Below, in pieces: positions 58,904-64,000 of a stretch of 64,000 nt of DNA. Location of the stretch: assembly GCA_963739545.1 (NCBI GenBank), contig CAVUAT010000014.1:496001-560000 (forward strand). Reading direction: 5' to 3'. Position 1 is the first letter of the stretch, and each line of letters opens with the position of its first letter. The stretch comes from CAVUAT01 sp963739545 (lineage in GTDB: Bacteria; Actinomycetota; Thermoleophilia; Solirubrobacterales; 70-9). Below the pieces are notes generated by a model. The model did not search any database. It was not told the origin of the DNA and worked only from the letters and a program-made list of their open reading frames with translations. A program made the position numbers and the translations under genes.

Positions 58904-59245
58904 TCAGTCGACCGTGCCGCCGAACCCGATCTCGTTGCCATCCGGGTCGAGGTAGATCGCCTTGCGCGCCTTTCCTGGGTAGGTGACGCGTTCATCCGCT
59001 TCGATGCCGCGTGAGGCGATCTCCGCAACTCGCGCGTCGAAGTCCTCGACGAAGATGGTGTGGATCGCGCCGCCGACGCCCTCGGCGTCCTCCACGATGA
59101 ACAGGAAGCCGTGCTCGGCGAGCTCCCACACGGCTTCGGTCGCATGGGCTATGAACGAAGGCTCGGATCCCAGCAGCCGCTCGTACCAGGCCTTCGCGAC
59201 CTCGTAGTCGCTGACGCGGATCCCCGCAAAGAGGTCGATGGTCAC
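58904..59245 (-). CDS. VOC family protein, single-module
   Basis: A 113-residue VOC protein with one glyoxalase module pair. DLFAGIRVSDYEVAKAWYER and LLGSEPSFIAHATEAVWELA open it, and KAIYLDPDGNEIGFGG with the terminal Glu closes it. ATG 59245 starts TIDLFAGIR, the family N-terminus. No partner gene or substrate is evident. Confidence 0.82.
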   Translation of the reverse strand: MTIDLFAGIRVSDYEVAKAWYERLLGSEPSFIAHATEAVWELAEHGFLFIVEDAEGVGGAIHTIFVEDFDARVAEIASRGIEADERVTYPGKARKAIYLDPDGNEIGFGGTVD

Positions 59246-59286
59246 GGGGCGACGGTACCTGAGGGCCGCCGCTATGGTTCGCGCCG

Positions 59287-59745
59287 ATGTCCAAGGCCAC
59301 CCTTCACACGAACGCCGGGCCGATCGTCGTCGAGTTTTTCGACGACGACGCTCCGAAGACCGTGGAGAACTTCCGGAAGCTCGTGGGCGACGGCTTCTAC
59401 GACGGCCTCGGCTTCCACCGTGTGATCAAGGACTTCATGGTCCAGGGCGGGTGCCCCGAGGGAACCGGCACCGGGGGCCCCGGCTACACCTTCGAGGACG
59501 AGTTCAACGACCACAAGGTCGTGCGCGGCGCGCTGGCGATGGCCAACGCCGGGCCGAACACGAACGGCTCGCAGTTCTTCATCGTCACGATTCCGGCAGC
59601 CGACTGGCTCGACGGCAAGCACACGGTGTTCGGCGAAGTAGTCGAGGGCATGGACAACGTCGATGCGATCGAGAACACCGAGACCGGCCCGGGCGACCGC
59701 CCCGTCGAACCTCAGGTGATCGAGCGCGTCGAGCTCTCGGACTGA
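59287..59745 (+). CDS. Cyclophilin-type peptidyl-prolyl isomerase
   Basis: A 152-residue cytoplasmic cyclophilin. All core pieces are present: FFDDDAPKTVENFRKLVGDG, then YDGLGFHRVIKDFMVQGGCP with the catalytic Arg, GALAMANAGPNTNGSQFFI, and HTVFGEVVEGMDNVDAIE. No signal peptide is seen, unlike the anchored FKBP at 13558. ATG 59287 is 41 bases from the divergent VOC gene start. Confidence 0.95.
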   Translation: MSKATLHTNAGPIVVEFFDDDAPKTVENFRKLVGDGFYDGLGFHRVIKDFMVQGGCPEGTGTGGPGYTFEDEFNDHKVVRGALAMANAGPNTNGSQFFIVTIPAADWLDGKHTVFGEVVEGMDNVDAIENTETGPGDRPVEPQVIERVELSD

Positions 59746-59761
59746 CCGGGGCTCGGTCGAG

Positions 59762-60049
59762 TTGGCTATCGGCGACGGCTTCAAGCGCTTCTTCCGCGAC
59801 GTCGCAGGCCCCCCTACCAAGGACGGCGTCGACGAGCTTCAGGTCGGTGACGCGAGCTACGACGACTGGGAGGTCGTTCGTGACTTCGACGAGCTCGAGA
59901 CCGCCCGCGCCTGGCGACAGCAGCTGACCGACCAGGGCATGGAGGCCGTCATCACCTCGGACTACCCGCTCGACGAATGGGGCCGCGGCGACATCGCCCT
60001 GCGCGTGCCGCCGGGCCGCTGGAGCGAGGCCGAGGAGATGCTCGGGTAG
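59762..60049 (+). CDS. Hypothetical protein, DUF2007-like
   Basis: A 95-residue protein. The pattern EVVRDFDELETARAWRQQL then GMEAVITSDYPLDEW and IALRVPPGRWSEAEEML resembles the short DUF2007 signal-transducing-like fold, whose function is unknown. TTG 59762 is the first start; no strong ribosome site is visible. It follows the cyclophilin by 16 bases and may share its transcript, and a hairpin follows. Confidence 0.6.
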   Translation: MAIGDGFKRFFRDVAGPPTKDGVDELQVGDASYDDWEVVRDFDELETARAWRQQLTDQGMEAVITSDYPLDEWGRGDIALRVPPGRWSEAEEMLG

Positions 60050-60083
60050 GCCCCGCGACGCTGCGGGCGGTCGCGCGTCATGA

Positions 60084-60102
60084 GCCCCGCAGGTAGCGGG
60101 GC
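60084..60102 (+). terminator. Hairpin terminator after the DUF2007-like gene
   Basis: GCCCCGC (60084-60090) pairs perfectly with GCGGGGC (60096-60102) around AGGTA, followed by CGTTGTATG. It ends the cyclophilin transcript in all likelihood. No other gene is seen up to 60237. Confidence 0.65.
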
Positions 60103-60236
60103 CGTTGTATGTGGCGAAGGTGTGCCGGCTGCTGGACGGCCGGGATGGGGGGACATAGACTCGCGCCCACTCGGCTCAGGGTCGGCGTAGGGGGCTTGGC
60201 CGCCCCGATCCCCAGAAGTGAGTGAGAGGAGAGCGC

Positions 60237-61109
60237 ATGGAAGCAGCGTCAAGGCACGTGCCTTTGCGCGTGGTCGCCATCGTCGCGGTGCTGTTCGCAG
60301 GACTCGCGGCACTCGCTTCGGCGTCCACGGCCAGGGCGAACTACGTCGCACTCGGCGACAGCTACGCCGCCGGGCCATTGATCCCGAACCCGATTCTGCC
60401 GCTCGGGTGCCTCAAGTCATCGAACAACTATCCGCGGCTCGCCGCGCCCGCGATCGGCCAAGGGGCCGTCCGAGACGCGACCTGCTCGGGAGCGACGACG
60501 ACCCACATGGAGAACCCGCAGAACGTCAGCCCCGACGGGCCGAACCCGCCGCAGTTCAACCGGCTGGACGCCAACACGGGGGTGGTGTCGCTGACGATCG
60601 GCGGCAACGACATCGGCTTCTCCGAGATCGCGCAGAACTGCGTCACGCTGAACCCATTCGGTTCGCCGTGCCGCAAGCGCTACGTGGTCAACGGAGTCGA
60701 CACCGTCAGCCAGAGGATCACCGCGACGGCGCCGCTTCTTGACGCCGTGATGGACGGGATCCGGGCGCGCTCGCCGCTGGCGCGCGTGTTCGTGACCAAC
60801 TACCCTGCGATCTTCCCGGAGACGGGATTCGGTTGCTTCCCGCAGATGCCGATCGCGTTCAACGACGTGGGCTACCTGAGGGCCAAGCAGCGCGAGCTGA
60901 ACGCGATGATCGCGGCGCAGGCCGCGGGCAACGGCGCGCGGCTCGTCGACTGGGCTGCAGCGAGCATCGGGCGCGATGCCTGCAAGAGCTCGTCGGTCCG
61001 CTGGGTCGAGCCGATCATCCCGGGTAACTGGGCGGCATCGATCCACCCGAACCGGCGCGGCATGGAGGGCGCAGCGAACGTCCTCGTCTCGGCGGTGAAC
61101 GCGCCGTAG
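60237..61109 (+). CDS. Secreted SGNH/GDSL-family esterase
   Basis: A 290-residue protein with a signal peptide (LRVVAIVAVLFAGLAALA). SGNH blocks are complete: GDSYAAGP (Ser near 43), SLTIGGNDIGFSE (Asn) and SIHPNRRGMEGAA (His). The mature protein carries several Cys residues, like Streptomyces scabies-type esterases and lipases. It probably hydrolyses ester-linked lipids outside the cell. ATG 60237 follows AGGAG by six bases; GTG 60222 would add five residues. Confidence 0.9.
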   Translation: MEAASRHVPLRVVAIVAVLFAGLAALASASTARANYVALGDSYAAGPLIPNPILPLGCLKSSNNYPRLAAPAIGQGAVRDATCSGATTTHMENPQNVSPDGPNPPQFNRLDANTGVVSLTIGGNDIGFSEIAQNCVTLNPFGSPCRKRYVVNGVDTVSQRITATAPLLDAVMDGIRARSPLARVFVTNYPAIFPETGFGCFPQMPIAFNDVGYLRAKQRELNAMIAAQAAGNGARLVDWAAASIGRDACKSSSVRWVEPIIPGNWAASIHPNRRGMEGAANVLVSAVNAP

Positions 61110-61121
61110 GGCGAAGGTGCG

Positions 61122-61146
61122 GCCCCGCGGCGGTCAGCCGCGGGGC
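61122..61146. terminator. Bidirectional terminator over the GNAT stop
   Basis: GCCCCGCGGC (61122-61131) pairs perfectly with GCCGCGGGGC (61137-61146) around GGTCA. The stop of the minus-strand GNAT gene (61134) lies in the loop. The two genes converge here, so the stem may end both transcripts. Confidence 0.6.
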
Positions 61147-61733
61147 TCGCGCCACATCAGCCACAGGGGCGGCGAGTCGGGGAGGCTGATCTGGTCGGTC
61201 AGCTCGAACCCGAAGCGGCGGTAGTAGGGGATGTTGGACTCGCGCTGGGTCTCGAGGTAGACGGGGGCGCCCTCGGCGTCGGCGCGCTCGAGGCCCGGGG
61301 CGATCAGGGCAGTCCCCACCCCCTGGCGCTGGGCCGACGGGCTGACCGAGAGCGTCTGCAGATACCAGTGCGGCTCGGACGGGTGGTGCTTGCCGATCAG
61401 CTCCTCCCAGCGCATGCCGCGACGGAAGCTGTCGATTCCCTCGGGAAGCAGCGAGGAGATCTCGGCGAACTGGTCGCGGGCGCTCACCTTCATCGTCCCC
61501 GGCGGGAACCAGAGCGCGGCGCCGAGCGTGTCAGGGGTCGTCCAGGCGCCGCCGCGCGGCATGTAGACCCGGCGGATCATGGCGCGGTAGTGGCGCGGCA
61601 GCAGGCGGCGGCGCTGCCAGTCGTGGCGCAGCAGCCAGACCCAGATCTCGTTGTCGAAGAACCCGTCGGCCGCCGCCTGGGCGGCGCCGCGGACGAGCTC
61701 GGGCGTGATCGGGACCGCGCCCGGCGGGCTCAC
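61134..61733 (-). CDS. GNAT-family N-acetyltransferase
   Basis: A 199-residue acetyltransferase. The acetyl-CoA loop is SVSPSAQRQGVGTALI near 128-143, with strand HWYLQTLSVS before it and VYLETQRESNIPYYRRFGFE after it. The N-terminal part is typical of small-molecule acetyltransferases. The target is unknown. Start GTG or ATG 61733 gives a normal length. It runs with the RDD gene, four bases apart. Confidence 0.86.
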   Translation of the reverse strand: MSPPGAVPITPELVRGAAQAAADGFFDNEIWVWLLRHDWQRRRLLPRHYRAMIRRVYMPRGGAWTTPDTLGAALWFPPGTMKVSARDQFAEISSLLPEGIDSFRRGMRWEELIGKHHPSEPHWYLQTLSVSPSAQRQGVGTALIAPGLERADAEGAPVYLETQRESNIPYYRRFGFELTDQISLPDSPPLWLMWREPRG

Positions 61734-61737
61734 CCGC

Positions 61738-62778
61738 TCATCGCGGGGTCACGCGCTTGCGATAGCGCGCCTGGCGAATGTGGCCCTCTGCCTCGACGCC
61801 GGGATCGATCTCAGGGTCGCCATAGAGGACGACCGTGCCTGCGAAACGGTCGTGCCAGCCACGGCGGTCGTCGCGGAAGAGGATCCCCTTGAAACCGAGA
61901 AGGAAGGGCAGCGCGGCGAGGTAGAAGCCGACGAGGCGCCGCATGTCCTGGCGCGGGGGCACGTGTCCTCCATCGGGGTCGCGGATGCGCAGCCCGAAGA
62001 AGGTCATCCCCGGGGTGCGCTCGGCGAGCGTCCAAAAGAGGCCGAGGTAGACCGCCGAGGCGACCAGCCAGGCCAAGGCGCCGAAGGCGATCGTCACCGC
62101 CGAGCTGTCACCTCCGAGGTCGAAGATCGTGGTGAGCAGGCTCGCGACGAGAGCCGAGATCAGCAGCAGGATCAGGTTCAAGATCACCACGTCGAGGCCG
62201 ATGGCGAGCAGCCTGGAGGCCGCCCCGGCCTCGGCCGGCCGCGCGGTGCGCTGCGTACGCCGCAGCGCCCGGCGCGCCGTTCGATCCGCGACGTCGTCGA
62301 GCTTTCGCGCCAGCTCGCGAGCACTGCGCCGCACGTCCTCGAGCAGGCCGACGCCCTGCGAGGTGATCGCCGAGCGAACCTCGGGCGCCTCGGCGACCCG
62401 CTCGACAAGCGCCTGCGCCTCGTTGCTCTCGAGCACCTTCGTCCAGACCCCCTCCGCGGCTTCGCTGCCGAGCACTCGGTCGGCCGCCCGCTCCGCCGCG
62501 TCGCTTTGGAGCGCGCGGTCGAACGCGCGGTCAGCGGCGCTCTTGATCGTGCGGTTGACCCCGAGCCGTCGTCCGATCCCGCTCGTGGTGCGCCAGCCGA
62601 AGCGGACCGCCGGCGCCAGCACGCGGTCCGCGACGTCGAAGACCGCGTCGACGGCCGCAGCTCCCGCACCGTTTCGCTTCTGCTCGTCGACCGGAACGGG
62701 ATGCGAGGCCTCGATCAGCTCGCCCTCGATCAGCTCCCCTCGGTCGGGCGGAGGCGGTGTCTGGGGGTCAGCGGCCAT
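61738..62778 (-). CDS. RDD-family membrane protein with long N-terminal domain
   Basis: A 346-residue protein. About 185 N-terminal residues are polar and helical with repeated Asp-Arg-Ala patterns (DRAFDRALQSDAAERAADRV). The RDD membrane domain follows, with ASRLLAIGLDVVILNLIL, LAERTPGMTFFGLRI and DDRRGWHDRFAGTVV; the last carries the conserved Arg-Asp pair. RDD proteins may transport small compounds, but the family role is unsettled. ATG 62778 is the family start by length. Confidence 0.85.
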   Translation of the reverse strand: MAADPQTPPPPDRGELIEGELIEASHPVPVDEQKRNGAGAAAVDAVFDVADRVLAPAVRFGWRTTSGIGRRLGVNRTIKSAADRAFDRALQSDAAERAADRVLGSEAAEGVWTKVLESNEAQALVERVAEAPEVRSAITSQGVGLLEDVRRSARELARKLDDVADRTARRALRRTQRTARPAEAGAASRLLAIGLDVVILNLILLLISALVASLLTTIFDLGGDSSAVTIAFGALAWLVASAVYLGLFWTLAERTPGMTFFGLRIRDPDGGHVPPRQDMRRLVGFYLAALPFLLGFKGILFRDDRRGWHDRFAGTVVLYGDPEIDPGVEAEGHIRQARYRKRVTPR

Positions 62779-62843
62779 CGTTCTTCCCGCACAGGCTCGC
62801 AGGTGCGAAGCGCAAGCCTAGGTCAGGGATTGCATGAACAGCC

Positions 62844-63200
62844 CTATTGGCCGCCCGTGAGCTCGGGTATGTGGGCGCGCAGGTGATCGTCCATCGTCTG
62901 GCGCACCCAGCGCTGGGTCTCGGCGTCGGCCATGCGGTAGCGACCGAGCAGCATCTTCTGGTCGTCGAGCGGCAGCCCCGCGATCTCCCAGCCGACCGCG
63001 AGGCGCTCGAAGAGCATCTCGCTTCGCCGTCGCCAGGCGTCGTCGAGCGAAGCGGCAGCGCTCTTGGGAGGCTCGCCGATCTTGCGGATCGTCCCCGCGC
63101 TGAGCTCGGCGCGGAGCGTGAGCACGTTGCCCTCGGGGTCGGTGTAGGCGACCGGCTCGGCCTTCTCGCGCGCCGGCTTGCGCTTGCGTCGCTTGGCCAT
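62844..63200 (-). CDS. Conserved hypothetical protein
   Basis: A 118-residue basic-then-acidic protein with no membrane segment. AKRRKRKPAREKAEPVAYTD opens it and DQKMLLGRYRMADAETQRWV and MDDHLRAHIPELTGGQ close it. I do not recognise the family. Its ATG shares a base with the GFA gene stop (TGATG), so it is coupled to that gene. Confidence 0.65.
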   Translation of the reverse strand: MAKRRKRKPAREKAEPVAYTDPEGNVLTLRAELSAGTIRKIGEPPKSAAASLDDAWRRRSEMLFERLAVGWEIAGLPLDDQKMLLGRYRMADAETQRWVRQTMDDHLRAHIPELTGGQ

Positions 63201-63631
63201 CAGGCGGGGGTTCGCTCGTCGTAGCGCGGCAGCCCGTCGTCGGGCAATGGCTCCCAGACCGCGGCGTAGGCGACGAACTGGTGGGCGCTCGGCCGCACGC
63301 CCGGATCGCCGTCGATAGCCCCCATTCTCACCCCGACCTGATCGGGGTCGGTGTTGCTCTGCGAGTAGACGTGCCCGCCGCACTCGCCGCAGAAGAACTT
63401 CGCCCAGCCGTCGGGCGGATGATACGCGCGCACCAGCTCCTCGCCCTCCGTCACGTGGAAGGACCCCGGGACCGCGCTTGCGCTGGCAGAGAACGCCGTT
63501 CCCGTGCGCCGCTGGCAGCGGGTGCAGTGGCAGTAGTGGGCGCCGGTCAGCGGCTCGGTGACCTCGAACCGCACCAGCCCGCACAGACAGTGGCCCGTGA
63601 TCGGCAGGTTCGGGATCGTCGGCTCGGCCAT
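63200..63631 (-). CDS. GFA/CENP-V family zinc protein
   Basis: A 143-residue protein with the two zinc sites of the Gfa family: GHCLCGLVRFEV and HYCHCTRCQRRTGTAFSAS in the first part, and KFFCGECGGHVYSQ in the second. The family name recalls glutathione-dependent formaldehyde activation, but most members have another, unknown role. ATG 63631 (MAEPTIPN) or ATG 63643 can start it. Confidence 0.87.
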   Translation of the reverse strand: MAEPTIPNLPITGHCLCGLVRFEVTEPLTGAHYCHCTRCQRRTGTAFSASASAVPGSFHVTEGEELVRAYHPPDGWAKFFCGECGGHVYSQSNTDPDQVGVRMGAIDGDPGVRPSAHQFVAYAAVWEPLPDDGLPRYDERTPA

Positions 63632-63799
63632 TGCGCCATTCAATCACCGCAATCTGCCGCTCGGGGACTCGGGGCGGGCGCGGCGTCCGCCGCTCATCCA
63701 GCGCCAGCCGGGATCGCGGTCGGCCGCCGAGCACTCATCGCGGCAGCCGAGGCTGCCGCTCCTGAGTAGTGCGGCCTGGCGATCCCTTAGGTTGGTCAG

Positions 63800-64000
63800 A
63801 TGCTCGAATTCGAGGCGAACGCCGCGCGGCTGCGCGAACTGATGACCGCGGAAGCGAAAGAGGGCGAGCGCGACCCCGAGGTCGACCGCGAGCTCGCCGA
63901 GCTGCGCGCCGCGTGGAAGCGCCTGCCGGACTCGGACAAGCAGATGGCCGGCCAGATCAGCTCCTCGCTCGGCGACCTGGTCTTGGGGCGGCCGCCCGCT
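63800..64000 (+). CDS. Conserved hypothetical protein, 3' end beyond window
   Basis: ATG 63800 opens a frame that runs to the last base: LEFEANAARLRELMTAEAKE, then a Glu/Asp/Arg-rich helix and AWKRLPDSDKQMAGQISSSL. 67 codons are visible with no stop, so the gene is cut by the window. The high charge and helical pattern fit a small cytoplasmic protein. No function can be given. Confidence 0.6.
   Translation, partial: MLEFEANAARLRELMTAEAKEGERDPEVDRELAELRAAWKRLPDSDKQMAGQISSSLGDLVLGRPPA

Noticed and set aside
1..64000. CRISPR arrays, insertion sequences, prophage or a biosynthetic gene cluster
   Set aside because: No spaced direct repeats, transposase, integrase, phage structural gene or multi-enzyme biosynthetic set is visible on either strand.

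Overview
The window is very GC-rich, gene-dense chromosomal DNA from a high-GC actinobacterium. The gene mix (PspC two-component cluster, MMPL exporters, secreted proteins with Lys/Cys-rich segments, DUF559-type proteins, GntR-MlaE pair) fits the class Thermoleophilia, order Solirubrobacterales, best. That placement is inference from gene content, not a marker-gene result. I see no rRNA operon, insertion sequence, prophage, integrase or CRISPR array.

Layout. 0-7 kb: the end of an MMPL exporter, then a DNA-maintenance block (dnaX, ybaB, recR) interrupted by an opposite-strand AbiEi/DUF559-type gene, and the SRP RNA gene. 7-13.5 kb: pdxH, an MMPL exporter with a long coiled-coil insertion, an FAD-Rieske oxidoreductase, a phosphotriesterase-family hydrolase and tRNA-Val. 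13.5-23 kb: FKBP, zwf copy 1 and a string of small enzymes (GST, ADH, SDR, PAP2, DAG kinase-like, VOC, ATL, DHFR-like), with two gene remnants. 23-30 kb: small membrane protein, two tRNA-Ser genes, acid phosphatase, tadA, a secreted subtilase, a GntR regulator with an orphan MlaE permease, and a universal stress protein. 30-40.7 kb: a large membrane protein, a 1432-residue kinase/ATPase/cyclase fusion, a zinc peptidase and cytochrome bd oxidase. 40.9-44.2 kb: a PspC envelope-stress style operon ending in a histidine kinase and response regulator. 44.3-47.9 kb: HAD phosphatase, divergent HxlR regulator and MFS pump. 47.9-58.7 kb: a pentose-phosphate cluster (tkt-tal-pgi and gnd-pgl on the minus strand, rpiA and zwf copy 2 on the plus strand). 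58.9-64 kb: cyclophilin, SGNH esterase, RDD membrane protein and small conserved genes, the last cut by the window end.

How the genes work together. The carbon core is the clearest unit: zwf2, pgl, gnd, rpiA, tkt, tal and pgi convert glucose-6-phosphate through the oxidative and non-oxidative pentose-phosphate branches and back; only rpe is not seen. cydA-cydB give a low-oxygen terminal oxidase. The PspC operon looks like a complete membrane-signal circuit.

Four genes (DUF559-type, Rho_N-like, ATL, cydB) need a one-base correction at a short G/C run to read through. This points either to residual indels in the assembly or to real decay. Two other loci (a photolyase and a probable thioesterase) are genuine-looking remnants. 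No single clearly new defence or biosynthetic system stands out. The most unusual items are the coiled-coil MMPL exporter, the kinase-cyclase fusion lacking the usual kinase lysine, the orphan GntR-MlaE pair, apparent CTG start codons in CTGA overlaps, and the internally deleted photolyase.
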